Counted from the first letter of the stretch, positions 43,955 through 52,381 are shown. The stretch: 64,000 bases of DNA from Paraburkholderia graminis C4D1M (GCF_000172415.1 NZ_ABLD01000027.1:18116-82115), one strand, 5' to 3'. Numbers and translations are program-made. Notes: generated by a model not told the origin, from the sequence alone.

Positions 43955-44815
43955 TCAGGGCGTCACGTCGGTCTTGAACCACTTGGCGGAGAGCTTCTTG
44001 ACCGTGCCGTCGGCGAGCGCCGCGCTGATCGCGGTGTCGAATTTCGCCTTCAGGTCGGCGTCCTGCTTGCGGAACGCGAGGCCTTCGCCCGGGCCCCAGA
44101 TCGGGCCGCCGATCTTCGGACCGGCCATCGAAATCGACGCGGTTTCTTTCTTGTCGACGTTCGCCGCGTAATACGTGACGTCGTCGAAAGATGCGTCGAT
44201 GCGGCCGTTCGCCAGATCGAGATCGCGCTCGGGCGAAGTCTTGTACACGCGGATCGTGGCGATGTCCTTGAAGCCTTCGTTGATGAACTTCGTGTAGACG
44301 GTGCCGGACTGGATGCCAATCGTCTTGCCCTTCAACTGCTTGCGCAGCGCGTCGACAGTCGGCTGATCGGCTTTAGCATCGCCCGAGAGTTTGACGACGG
44401 CGGCGCCAGGCGGGGCCTTTGGCAGCACTTTGGTATCAGCGACGGCGAAGGTCGCGGGGGTGGCCGCATACGGCTTCGAGAACGCGATGATCTTTTCGCG
44501 CTCCGGCGTGATCGAGATGGCGTCCATCAGCACGTCGAACTTGCCTGCTTGCAGGCCCGGAATCATGCCGTCCCAATCTTGCGCGACCAAGTTGCATTGC
44601 AGCTTGATGCGCTCGCAAAGATTGGCGACGAGTTCCGGTTCGAAGCCGCCGAGCTTGCCGCCAGGCAACGTCAGGTTCCACGGTGCGTAGCCGCCTTCGA
44701 GCGCGATCGTCACCGTCTTCCAGTCTTTGGCCTGCGCCGGTGCCGCGAAAATTGCCGCGGCGCCGAACACGGCGCCGATCAATGCTTTTGCTGCCGTCGT
44801 GCGTTTCACTTTCAC
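43955..44815 (-). CDS. Amino-acid ABC transporter periplasmic binding protein (SBP_bac_3), system 2
   Basis: A 286-residue secreted protein. A signal peptide ends FAAPAQA. Mature features: TIALEGGYAPWNLTLPGGKLGGFEPELVANLCERI (quoted by its ends EGGYAPWNL and GFEPELV), WDGMIPGLQAGKFDVLMDAISITPEREKI and the C-terminal LSAKWFKTD. The start is taken as GTG at 44815, preceded by AAGGAG at 7 bp; the longer frame upstream has no signal peptide. First gene of the leftward operon SBP-permease-permease-ATPase-lyase homologue-repressor. LAO/octopine-type family suggests a basic amino acid ligand. Confidence 0.9.
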   Translation of the reverse strand: MKVKRTTAAKALIGAVFGAAAIFAAPAQAKDWKTVTIALEGGYAPWNLTLPGGKLGGFEPELVANLCERIKLQCNLVAQDWDGMIPGLQAGKFDVLMDAISITPEREKIIAFSKPYAATPATFAVADTKVLPKAPPGAAVVKLSGDAKADQPTVDALRKQLKGKTIGIQSGTVYTKFINEGFKDIATIRVYKTSPERDLDLANGRIDASFDDVTYYAANVDKKETASISMAGPKIGGPIWGPGEGLAFRKQDADLKAKFDTAISAALADGTVKKLSAKWFKTDVTP

Positions 44816-44870
44816 GTCGAAACTCCTTGATGGGGGGAACCGTCGAGCCGAATGTTTACTGCCGCTGAAT

Positions 44871-44882
44871 TTGTATAGACAA
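44871..44882. promoter_or_regulatory. Palindromic operator TTGTATAGACAA
   Basis: A 12-bp palindrome, one base off perfect, 56 bp before the leftward binding-protein gene. It resembles HutC-subfamily GntR sites and differs from the GGTATATACC type at 34687/34786. Confidence 0.6.
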
Positions 44883-45042
44883 GTCTGCACGAGTCAAAAA
44901 GCAGTCGCAAGGGGATTCATGCGAAATCGCGCGAATCATCGGGTAAGCCCCTAGGCGCCCTGACAGGACGGGGCTTCTACGGACATGTTCGAAGAACGGC
45001 GAGCGCGCGACGAGATTAATTCATGCTCGCGTGTGGTGCGTT

Positions 45043-45054
45043 TTGTCTAGACAG
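45043..45054. promoter_or_regulatory. Palindromic operator TTGTCTAGACAG
   Basis: Matches the site at 44871 in 10 of 12 positions, with the GTCTAGAC core perfectly palindromic, 161 bp further upstream of the transporter operon. A paired upstream site would allow looping. Confidence 0.5.
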
Positions 45055-45094
45055 GTTCATGCGTGCGCCGCAAATGTGCGGCGGCTTTGCGCGT

Positions 45095-45775
45095 CTACCA
45101 GATGAGAGGAACGAAGCGAAAACGCACGCGCGTCATGTACTCCCTATAGCCGTCGAGTTGTTCGGCGAGCACACGCTCTTCGCGCACCGCGCGCCAGCCG
45201 AGCCCGATCGTCATGAGAGGAACGAACGCGAGACCCCACCATGAGCCGAGCAGCAACGGCGTGCCGACGAACAACAGCAGCGCCGCCGAATACATCGGAT
45301 GACGCGCGCGCGCGTAGGGACCGCTGTCGATCACCTTGTGACCGCGGCTCGCCTGAATCTTCACGACGGGCGCCGCATAGCTGTTCGCTTCGAACACGAA
45401 GCGGCACATGAAAATGCAAAGCGCCACGCAAAGCGAGCCGAGGCTCACCAGCGCGACGGGCAGCGGCGCGGACCAGTGAAAGCGCATCGCGTCGAGTCCT
45501 ATCACGATCAGCCAGCCGCACCACACGCACGCCACGCCGATCATGAAGAGCCGGTCCCAGCGGCTTTGCTGTTGCTGCACGAACGGCGCGAGGCGCTCGG
45601 CGAGCAGGCCGGGATCATGGCCTGCGAGCCACACGCCGATCCACAAGCTCAATACGCCGAGTTCGATCAGATACCACCACGCCGCCGGCCACGCGAGCGT
45701 GCCGGCCGCGCCAAACAGCAGCACGCCCATGCCCGCGAGCCACAGCACGGTCTGGACGACGAGGCGCGCAATCAT
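45095..45775 (-). CDS. Isoprenylcysteine carboxyl methyltransferase (ICMT)-like membrane methyltransferase
   Basis: A 226-residue integral membrane protein with about five helices. The C-terminal region carries the ICMT/PEMT signature: GHKVIDSGPYARARHPMYSAALLLF, then RAVREERVLAEQLDGYREYMTRVRFRFVP, which contains the EE-x6-GxxYxxY SAM/substrate motif. Bacterial members methylate lipids or unknown small molecules rather than prenylated proteins. ATG at 45775 lies 20 bp after the NAT gene stop, so they share a transcript. Its physiological substrate is not known. Confidence 0.82.
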   Translation of the reverse strand: MIARLVVQTVLWLAGMGVLLFGAAGTLAWPAAWWYLIELGVLSLWIGVWLAGHDPGLLAERLAPFVQQQQSRWDRLFMIGVACVWCGWLIVIGLDAMRFHWSAPLPVALVSLGSLCVALCIFMCRFVFEANSYAAPVVKIQASRGHKVIDSGPYARARHPMYSAALLLFVGTPLLLGSWWGLAFVPLMTIGLGWRAVREERVLAEQLDGYREYMTRVRFRFVPLIW

Positions 45776-45795
45776 GGCATGGCCTTGTGCCGCGC

Positions 45796-46632
45796 TCACG
45801 CCGAATCGGCCCGAGTGCGCACGCGCTCGAAAATATCTGCGATGTCGATGTCCCCCGTGTTCAGACCGAAGCGCTCGCGCAAACAGGCCGCGAGTTCGTC
45901 CGCGCTCGCAAGGCGCTGCTCGCCGATGAGGCTGCCGTCTGCCGCGCGTTCGTTCACCTGGTCGTTGAGCAGCGTGAGCCGCGTCCCGGACAACACGCGG
46001 CATACGATCAGATTGCTCGCGAAGATCGCTTCCGGCGACGTCGACGTGTACCAGTTCGAGGTTTCGTAATCGATCCACTCGACCGGATGCAAGTCGAAGC
46101 GATACGCACGCGACCAGTTTTCATCGCGTGCCTGCACTTCGAGGTAGAGCGCGTCGCGCGACGCGTCCGCGAGCCGGAAGATGCCGAGGTCCGTGCGCTG
46201 CGCGAGACCTGGAGACAGACGCAGCGGCGACGTCAGCGTGACGCTGCCGAGACCCACGTCCGCGATCCATGCTTCGTTATCCAGATCGATACGCAGCACC
46301 ATGTGCGTGCGCGGCGTCACCGCGCCGGGCTCGCGGCCCCACAGCACGCGCCCTATCAGCGGCGTCACACGAAAGCCCAACTCCTGCAGCACATTCGCGA
46401 GCAGCGTGTTCTGTTCGAAGCAATAGCCGCCGCGATGATCGTCGACGAGCTTTGTTTCGACGGATTCGAGGTCGAGCTTCACCGCGCGGCGCGTGAGCGG
46501 ATTCAGGTTTTCAAACGGAATGGCCCGTGGATGCAGACGGTGAATGGCCTGCAGCACCTCGAGCGTCGGCGCGCGCGGGCCCGCATAGCCGATGCGCGCG
46601 AAGTAGTTGTCGAGATTCAATGTGTGTGACAT
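45796..46632 (-). CDS. nat: Arylamine N-acetyltransferase
   Basis: A 278-residue acetyl-CoA-dependent enzyme. The catalytic triad is visible: Cys71 in RGGYCFEQN, His110 in PRTHMVLRI and Asp125 in WIADVGLG. The N-terminus YFARIGYAG and IPFENLNPL are family hallmarks. It acetylates aromatic amines and hydrazines or related natural products. First of a two-gene leftward unit with the ICMT-like gene. Confidence 0.94.
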   Translation of the reverse strand: MSHTLNLDNYFARIGYAGPRAPTLEVLQAIHRLHPRAIPFENLNPLTRRAVKLDLESVETKLVDDHRGGYCFEQNTLLANVLQELGFRVTPLIGRVLWGREPGAVTPRTHMVLRIDLDNEAWIADVGLGSVTLTSPLRLSPGLAQRTDLGIFRLADASRDALYLEVQARDENWSRAYRFDLHPVEWIDYETSNWYTSTSPEAIFASNLIVCRVLSGTRLTLLNDQVNERAADGSLIGEQRLASADELAACLRERFGLNTGDIDIADIFERVRTRADSA

Positions 46633-46683
46633 TGGTGATCCGTTCGTGGCTTATGGGGTGTTACTGCGCGCCTCACTGCGCGC

Positions 46684-47376
46684 TCATTGCCCGCCGAGCG
46701 CCGACCTCGCGATCGACGGCACGCTGATTCCCTGGCTCGACGCAAACTGTACCGCGGAACTGAGCGTGGACATCAGCGATTGCAATTGCCCCGGCGCCGA
46801 CTGCGCGATATACGACGCGCTTTGCATCGTCTGCGGATTCATCCCGGCCTGCAACAGCGACGAAGGGTTCATCTGCCCGATGCTGCCGAGCCCCGACTGC
46901 ATGCTCGAATACTGGGTCACGCCTTTGGCGAGCGACGATAACCCGTCGGTGAACGCCTGCTTGTTCACCGGCGTTTGCGATGCGCCGCTCGCACCGCCTG
47001 CGCGGCTCGCGAAAGCCTGCGTGAGCGTTTGCGACAGCGACTGCTGCGTGCTGCCGACCTGCGTCAACTGACTGACCGACGGCGTGCCACCACTGCTTAG
47101 CAAGCCGGCTGCCTGCTGCGCCTGGCCGGCCGCGCCGCTCAGACCCATCGCGGACGCAAGCGTGGACTGTCCGCTCAGCACTTGCTGGTTCGCGCCCACG
47201 TAGGTCTGCAACAACTGCGAGAGCCCGCCGGGCGACGCGGCGGCGCCGGCATCCGCGGAACTGTCTCCGCCGCCAATGCCGAACTGCTTCAGATTCAGTT
47301 GTGCGTTCGCGGCGCCGCTTGCGAAAAGGCCAGCACTCGCCAGCAACGAAATCAGGAGGGTGCGCTTCTTCATCAT
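46684..47376 (-). CDS. Secreted Ser/Gln/Ala-rich hypothetical protein
   Basis: A 230-residue protein with a signal peptide (MMKKRTLLISLLASAGLF, ending GAANA). The mature chain is low in charge, rich in Ser, Gln, Ala and Gly, with many short QS/QA helices and no cysteine. I do not recognise the family. It starts a leftward unit before nat; 51 bp separate them. It could be an extracellular or periplasmic structural protein, but that is only a guess from composition. Confidence 0.65.
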   Translation of the reverse strand: MMKKRTLLISLLASAGLFASGAANAQLNLKQFGIGGGDSSADAGAAASPGGLSQLLQTYVGANQQVLSGQSTLASAMGLSGAAGQAQQAAGLLSSGGTPSVSQLTQVGSTQQSLSQTLTQAFASRAGGASGASQTPVNKQAFTDGLSSLAKGVTQYSSMQSGLGSIGQMNPSSLLQAGMNPQTMQSASYIAQSAPGQLQSLMSTLSSAVQFASSQGISVPSIARSALGGQ

Positions 47377-47625
47377 GTAAGTCCTTGTAAGTGGGCTGCG
47401 GAAATCTCGTGCGGTTCGACAAACGCTGTCTCCGCGCGTTCGCGCGAATTCATCAATTTGTCAGCTTGCCGTGCGTCGGCCCGTCTCGTTGACGCACCCA
47501 GACTGCGTCGGTACGATCACGCCCATTCCGCAAGTCGCGCGAACCGATGCGTCGACGCACGCGTTAAACAGCCATTTAACCGCGCAAAAACACCCGGCAG
47601 TCGATAACAACATTAAAGGCTTTCG

Positions 47626-49170
47626 ATGAAGCTCGCATCCTCCCTTCGACGCGTTGCGCTGCTGCGTGCAGGCCGTGAGTTCGCACGGTCGAGCGGCGCG
47701 ACCGGCCGGCGCCCGCGCCTTTTTTCGCTGCGCCACGCGGCGTTGTATGTCGCACTCGCCTGGGCTTCCGTTTCAGGCGCGGCAATGGCGCAAACGAGTT
47801 CGGACACGGTGCGCGACGCAAGCGAAGCGAGCGGCGCGGATGCGAACAAAACGCCGGCCAACGAGACCGGTCTCTGGAACCGCGACCAGCTATTCGGCGA
47901 CATGGGCGGCTTGCGTCCGTGGCTCGGCCAATACGGCGTGACGTTCGCGCTCACGGAAACGAGCGAACTGCTCGGCAACCTGCGCGGTGGACTGGCGCGC
48001 GGCGTCGCGTACGACGGCCTCACGACCGCGACCTTGCAACTCGACACCGAAAAAGCCTTCGGCCTGCCAGGCGGCCAGTTCAACGTCAGCGCATTGCAGA
48101 TTCACGGCCGCAATCTCAGCACCGACAAGCTGGGCACATTGAACACCGCGAGCGGCATCGAAGCGGATGCCAGCACGCGCCTGTGGGAGCTGTGGTATCA
48201 GCAGTCGTTCCTGAACAAACGCGTCGACGTGAAAATCGGTCAGCAGAGTATCGATCAGGAATTCATCTCCAGCACGTACTCGGCGCTATTCATCAACACG
48301 ATGTTCGGGTGGCCCGCACTGCCCTCGTACGACATGCCGTCCGGCGGCCCCGCGTATCCGCTGTCTGCGCTCGGCGTGCGCGTGCGCGGACAGATCACGC
48401 CTTCGTTGACGGCGCTCGCCGGCGTGTTCGACGGCGATCCGCTCGGCAACAACCCGAACAACCGCAGCGGCACCAACTTCAATCTGCATAACGGGACGTT
48501 GTTCATCGGCGAGCTGCAGTATGCGATCAATCAACCAGCCGATAGCGACGCCGCCGCGGCGCCAGGCGCAGCGCCAGGCGCAACCCGAGGCAGCCTGCCG
48601 GGCACCTACAAGATCGGGCTCTGGTACAACAACGGCCCCTTCGCGGACCCGCGCTACGATAACAACGGTGTGTCGCTCGCGAGTCCTGCGTCCAGCGGGG
48701 TTGCGGCGAACCATCGCGGCGATTACAGCTTCTATGCGGTGGCCGACCAGACCATCTGGCGGCCGAATCCCGGCGAGGCACGCAGCCTCGGCATATTCGC
48801 GCGTGTCATGGGTGCGCCGGGCGACCGCAATCTCGTGAGCCTCGCGGCGAATCTCGGCGTCGTGCTGAAAGCGCCGTTCGCGGGCCGCGACAACGATAGC
48901 GCGGGCCTTGCGCTGACGTATATCAAGATCGGCAGCCACACGCGCGGAATCGATCAGGATAACCTGGCATTTAGCGGCGGCCCGTACGGCGTGCGCACCA
49001 GCGAAACCGCGCTCGAAGCGACCTACCAGTATCAGATCGCTCCGTGGTGGATGCTGCAAGCGGACGCGCAATACACGTTCAACGCGGGCGCCGGGCAGAA
49101 TCCGAATGATCCGACGAAGCCGCTGCGCAACACGTTCGTCGTGGGTGTGCGCACGAATATCGCGTTCTGA
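47626..49170 (+). CDS. oprB: Carbohydrate-selective porin, OprB family
   Basis: A 514-residue outer-membrane barrel. A long N-terminus (about 55 residues) with the hydrophobic stretch ALYVALAWASVSGAAMAQ acts as signal peptide. Mature features: LWNRDQLFGDMGGLRPWLGQYGV at the start of the barrel, GRNLSTDKLGTLNTASGIEA, RLWELWYQQSF, KIGQQSIDQEF and the C-terminal GVRTNIAF with a terminal Phe for BAM recognition. AAAGG precedes the ATG. It would admit sugars or neutral polyols. No catabolic partner beside it. Confidence 0.9.
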   Translation: MKLASSLRRVALLRAGREFARSSGATGRRPRLFSLRHAALYVALAWASVSGAAMAQTSSDTVRDASEASGADANKTPANETGLWNRDQLFGDMGGLRPWLGQYGVTFALTETSELLGNLRGGLARGVAYDGLTTATLQLDTEKAFGLPGGQFNVSALQIHGRNLSTDKLGTLNTASGIEADASTRLWELWYQQSFLNKRVDVKIGQQSIDQEFISSTYSALFINTMFGWPALPSYDMPSGGPAYPLSALGVRVRGQITPSLTALAGVFDGDPLGNNPNNRSGTNFNLHNGTLFIGELQYAINQPADSDAAAAPGAAPGATRGSLPGTYKIGLWYNNGPFADPRYDNNGVSLASPASSGVAANHRGDYSFYAVADQTIWRPNPGEARSLGIFARVMGAPGDRNLVSLAANLGVVLKAPFAGRDNDSAGLALTYIKIGSHTRGIDQDNLAFSGGPYGVRTSETALEATYQYQIAPWWMLQADAQYTFNAGAGQNPNDPTKPLRNTFVVGVRTNIAF

Positions 49171-49180
49171 TGTTTTTGAT

Positions 49181-49225
49181 GTTGTCCGCGTCGCCGTTGT
49201 CCGCGTCGCCGTTGTCCGCGCAGCC
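49181..49225. repeat. Three 15-bp tandem units after oprB
   Basis: GTTGTCCGCGTCGCC repeated three times (third copy ends CAGCC), starting 11 bp past the oprB stop. Confidence 0.88.
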
Positions 49226-49269
49226 GCGCGCGTGAACGGCGCTGCGCCGTGTCACGAAGCCGCCGCCGC

Positions 49270-50142
49270 TTACGCGCGCGGCTGCGCGCGCAGCGACAGA
49301 TCCTGCACCATCTGCGCCGCCAGATAATCGCAAGTCGGCCGGTCCGACTTCGCGCTGCGCGCCACCACGATTTGGAGCGGCTCGATGTGCGGCAAGCCTT
49401 GCGCTTCGCCGAGAATGGCGAGCCGCGACGGCACGCTGCAGCGCGTCAGCGCAACCACCGACAAACCCGCGTCCACGGTGGCGACCAGGCCCATCAGGCT
49501 CGCGCTGCTGAAGGCCGCGCGGTAGCGAATCCGCGCGCCGTCAAGCGCGGCCAGCGTATGCTGACGCGCCACGCAGCCTGGCTCGTATAAGCCGACCGGC
49601 AATGGCGACGCCGCCAGCACCGGCGTATCGACGGAAGCGCCCACCCACACCATCGGCTCGCTGCGCACGAATTCGCCGCGCAGCTTGCGGTCGCGCGTGA
49701 CGAAGGCAAGGTCGATCTTGTTGTCCGCCAGCATCGGCGCGAGCGACGTGCTCTGCGCGCAGACAATTTCAATTTCGACGTGCGGGTACAGGTTCGAAAA
49801 GCGCCGCAATACCGGCGACAACAGCGACGAGACGTAATCGTCCGGCGCACCGAGCACCACGCGGCCGGTCACCTCGGGCCGCACGATCGCGGACCACGCT
49901 TCTTCATGCAACGCGAGCACGCGCCTCGCATATTCGAGCAGCGTATTGCCGGGCCGCGTCAGCGAAAGATTGCGCGTGTTGCGCGCGAAAAGCGTCGTGC
50001 CGAGCATGGTTTCGAGCCGCTTGATCTGCATGCTGACGGCGGCCTGCGAGCGATGCACGGTCGTCGATGCCTTCGTGAAGCTGCCCGTATCCACGACTGC
50101 AACGAAGGTGCGCAGCAAATCGACGTCGAATTCCGGGTGCAT
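49270..50142 (-). CDS. LysR-family regulator, divergent from a DMT transporter
   Basis: A 290-residue LTTR. The N-terminal HTH spans residues 1-65 (VDLLRTFVAVVDTGSFTKAS, and QAAVSMQIKRLETMLGTTLF); the effector domain follows (GRVVLGAPDDYVSSLLSPVL, VEIEIVCAQS). The pattern resembles the LrhA/HexA branch. It faces away from the EamA transporter gene with 113 bp between starts, so it probably controls it. Confidence 0.9.
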   Translation of the reverse strand: MHPEFDVDLLRTFVAVVDTGSFTKASTTVHRSQAAVSMQIKRLETMLGTTLFARNTRNLSLTRPGNTLLEYARRVLALHEEAWSAIVRPEVTGRVVLGAPDDYVSSLLSPVLRRFSNLYPHVEIEIVCAQSTSLAPMLADNKIDLAFVTRDRKLRGEFVRSEPMVWVGASVDTPVLAASPLPVGLYEPGCVARQHTLAALDGARIRYRAAFSSASLMGLVATVDAGLSVVALTRCSVPSRLAILGEAQGLPHIEPLQIVVARSAKSDRPTCDYLAAQMVQDLSLRAQPRA

Positions 50143-50255
50143 GATTTATCAATGGCGCTTATGGAATTTCTCAATTTAATTCGTTTGTGCGTGGCCCGCA
50201 AGCGGCGCAATACTTCAATGCATCACCCAACGGAGATCTAACGGAGACGCGGCGC

Positions 50256-51188
50256 ATGTCCCTCACCCAACGTCAACAAGGCGCGATCACACTGGCCGGC
50301 GGCGGGCTGCTGATGGGCACGCTCGGCGTGTTCGTCGAGGAAGCGCGGCTCGGCGCGCTGACACTGGTGTTTTTCCGCTGCCTGTTCGGCTTTCTGTCGC
50401 TGGCTGCATATTGCGCGTGGAAAGGCTACTTCACGCGCGCGCATTTCACGCGACGCACGCTCACGCTCGCGCTCATCTCCGGCGTGCTGATGGTCACGCA
50501 GTGGGTCGGCTTTTTCGATGCGATCCATCGCACCAGCATTGCCGTCGCGACCGTGGTGTTTCATGTGCAGCCGTTCTGGGTCGTGCTGATCGGCGCGGCG
50601 CTCTTCAACGAACGGCTCGGCGCGGATCGGCTCGGCTGGATCGCGGCGGCCTTCGGCGGGCTCGTGCTCGCGTCGGGCGTGGCGGCCACGGAAAATCTGC
50701 AGGGCCATGCAAGCTACCTGATCGGCATCGGCGAGGCATTGGCCGGCTCGGTGCTCTATGCCAGCGTCACGTTGATCGCCAAAGGGCTCGGCAATTTGCG
50801 CCCGCACCTGCTGACGCTGATGCAATGTGCGGTGGGCGTGGTGTGCCTGCCGTTCATCGCGCCGCTCGCTGCACCTTTCGACGCCACGCATATCGAGCCG
50901 ATGCAATGGTTCTGGATTGTCGGCATGGGCGTGCTGCACACGGGGCTTTCGTACGTGCTGATCTATGGCGCGCTGCCGAAGCTGACCACGCCGATCATCG
51001 CGGTGCTGCTGTTCGTCTATCCGCTCACCGCTATTGCCGTCGATGCGATCGTGTACGGCCGCGCGCTTTCATTGGCGCAGTGGGCCGGCATGGCGCTGAT
51101 CGCGATCGCGAGCCTCGGCGTGAATCTCGGCTGGCCGCTCTTTTCGTTGCTGGGTTCGGGCGGGCGCGCGCGGCGACAGGCCGAGTGA
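50256..51188 (+). CDS. EamA/DMT-superfamily transporter
   Basis: A 310-residue membrane protein with ten predicted helices in two EamA repeats (residues about 10-140 and 160-290). Segments such as FFRCLFGFLSLAAYCAW and SGVAATENLQGHASYLIG, then LHTGLSYVLIYGALPKLTTPIIAVLLFVYPLTAI, are typical. Members usually export amino acids or other metabolites. Start at 50256 has GGAG upstream; 23 codons of open frame before it are excluded. Confidence 0.88.
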   Translation: MSLTQRQQGAITLAGGGLLMGTLGVFVEEARLGALTLVFFRCLFGFLSLAAYCAWKGYFTRAHFTRRTLTLALISGVLMVTQWVGFFDAIHRTSIAVATVVFHVQPFWVVLIGAALFNERLGADRLGWIAAAFGGLVLASGVAATENLQGHASYLIGIGEALAGSVLYASVTLIAKGLGNLRPHLLTLMQCAVGVVCLPFIAPLAAPFDATHIEPMQWFWIVGMGVLHTGLSYVLIYGALPKLTTPIIAVLLFVYPLTAIAVDAIVYGRALSLAQWAGMALIAIASLGVNLGWPLFSLLGSGGRARRQAE

Positions 51189-51237
51189 ATGGCGCGCGTA
51201 CGGCTCGAGATGTAGCTGGTCGCGCAGCGGTCGTTCG

Positions 51238-51270
51238 GTACTCGCGCAGTACTCGCTCGGTACTCGCTCA
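51238..51270. repeat. Three 11-bp tandem units overlapping the yoeB stop
   Basis: GTACTCGCKCR repeated three times; the last unit includes the yoeB stop codon. One base from codon-phase neutral, so it does not encode a repeat protein. Confidence 0.8.
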
Positions 51271-51519
51271 CTGGTCATAGTGAAACCGGCACGCGATCAC
51301 ATAGATCTTCCCATCTTTCGGCAGATACACGAGCCGATCGGCAAACGTGATGCGGCGCGACCAGAAACCGCTCAGGCTGCCGACGAGCGGCTCCGGTTTT
51401 CCCGTGCCGATAAACGGATCGCGCCGGCACTCCTCCAGCAACGCATTGATCTTGCGGACGACCTTGCGATCGGTCTCCTGCCAATACACGTAGTCGTCCC
51501 AGGCGTCGTCGGTAAACAT
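51268..51519 (-). CDS. yoeB: YoeB/Txe-family toxin
   Basis: An 83-residue ribosome-dependent mRNA endonuclease, nearly the length of E. coli YoeB (84). WDDYVYWQETDRKVVRKIN, GTGKPEPLVGSLSGFWSRRI and ACRFHYDQ match the family. The active-site residues correspond to Glu43, Arg62 and His80. The start ATG at 51519 lies 10 bp after the antitoxin stop. The C-terminal His-Tyr is kept, so the toxin should be active. Confidence 0.93.
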   Translation of the reverse strand: MFTDDAWDDYVYWQETDRKVVRKINALLEECRRDPFIGTGKPEPLVGSLSGFWSRRITFADRLVYLPKDGKIYVIACRFHYDQ

Positions 51520-51529
51520 AAAGATGCTG

Positions 51530-51823
51530 TCAGCCTTTGCGGCGTGTTCGTTGCGGCTTTTGTGTCGGATCATCGGTCAGCAGTTCGCGCGGGGCCGCAC
51601 CGCCGGCATTCAACTGGGCAATGGATCGCGCGAGCCGCTGGGCATTCTTCGACGAACTCAGCAGGTACAAGGTCTCCTGCATCGCGTTGAAGTCTTCCAG
51701 CGACACCATCACCACGTTTTCGCCACTTTGTCTCGTGATGAGCATCGGTGCGTGGTCGCGGCAGACTTCATCCATTGCCGGCTTAAAGCCGGCTCGGGCC
51801 TCGCTGTAAGTAAGGACGTTCAT
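51530..51823 (-). CDS. yefM: YefM-family antitoxin (Phd/YefM)
   Basis: A 97-residue antitoxin. The DNA-binding N-terminal domain MNVLTYSEARAGFKPAMDEV, then HAPMLITRQSGENVVMVSLEDFNAMQETLYLLSSSKNAQRL (quoted by its ends) follows YefM closely. The C-terminus is basic and longer than in E. coli YefM (PTQKPQRTRRKG). It binds and neutralises YoeB and represses the operon. Confidence 0.92.
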   Translation of the reverse strand: MNVLTYSEARAGFKPAMDEVCRDHAPMLITRQSGENVVMVSLEDFNAMQETLYLLSSSKNAQRLARSIAQLNAGGAAPRELLTDDPTQKPQRTRRKG

Positions 51824-51991
51824 GGGTTATCCGGCCTGCGAGGTTGCCCTCCGGCCACTCCTGTCAAAAGTTAGAAAACGCTTCCGCCGCCGCGGTTTGC
51901 CTGCCCTTGCGGTTGCGGGTCGGGCTGGCGATTTGCGGCTGCCGGTCGAAGCGTGGCGCAAAAGAAAAGACTTGGGGCCACGGCGACCATT

Positions 51992-52009
51992 GTACAGACT
52001 GCTGTACAG
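51992..52009. promoter_or_regulatory. TGTACA-type palindrome, candidate YefM operator
   Basis: TGTACAG-N4-CTGTACA is a perfect inverted repeat with two TGTACA cores, the motif known from the E. coli yefM-yoeB operator. It lies 169 bp upstream of yefM, farther than usual. Confidence 0.5.
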
Positions 52010-52365
52010 CGCGGCAAACATCGAACCGCGGACGAACGCACCTTCTAACGAACAGCAGCATGCCTCTCCACGACCGCCTGCGCCAGTCGGCCGAATGGCC
52101 AGGGGCCACGCCGAGCGGCCCTTTCGCCTTGCTGGACGGTGCGTTGCGCTTGTCTGTGGCGCGAACGAAATCACAAACAGACGAGCGACTAGCGCGAGCG
52201 CTGTCAGAGCGAGCGGCAAGCCCATCGCATGCACGCGAAAAGACGCCGCGACAATCAGAAAATTCACGCACTCACCGCTGAGCGGTCCGAACGATGCCGC
52301 CCACGAAACGCCCGCGCCGCCCACGCAAAAAATCTCCGGGTTTGCCCGCGTTTAAATACCTCGTT

Positions 52366-52381
52366 TTTGTATATAATATTT
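52366..52381. promoter_or_regulatory. Promoter/operator of the mdc regulator
   Basis: An AT-rich island reading TTTGTATATAATATTT in GC-rich DNA. It contains TATAAT (52372-52377) and resembles GntR sites with a TATATA centre. It is only 5-10 bp from the ATG at 52387, so a transcript would start almost at the codon. Confidence 0.5.

Noticed and set aside
42992..44830. 612-codon plus-strand frame across three ABC genes
   Set aside because: Shadow of real minus-strand transporter genes with complete family motifs.
44945..44976. AAGCCCC / GGGGCTT inverted repeat between the two TTGT-type operators
   Set aside because: Seven-bp arms with a long loop and no T tract; neither a convincing terminator nor an operator.
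51827..52324. Minus-strand frame of 165 codons with a hydrophobic stretch
   Set aside because: No ribosome site, no recognisable domain, and a competing frame of equal length on the plus strand; probably compositional.
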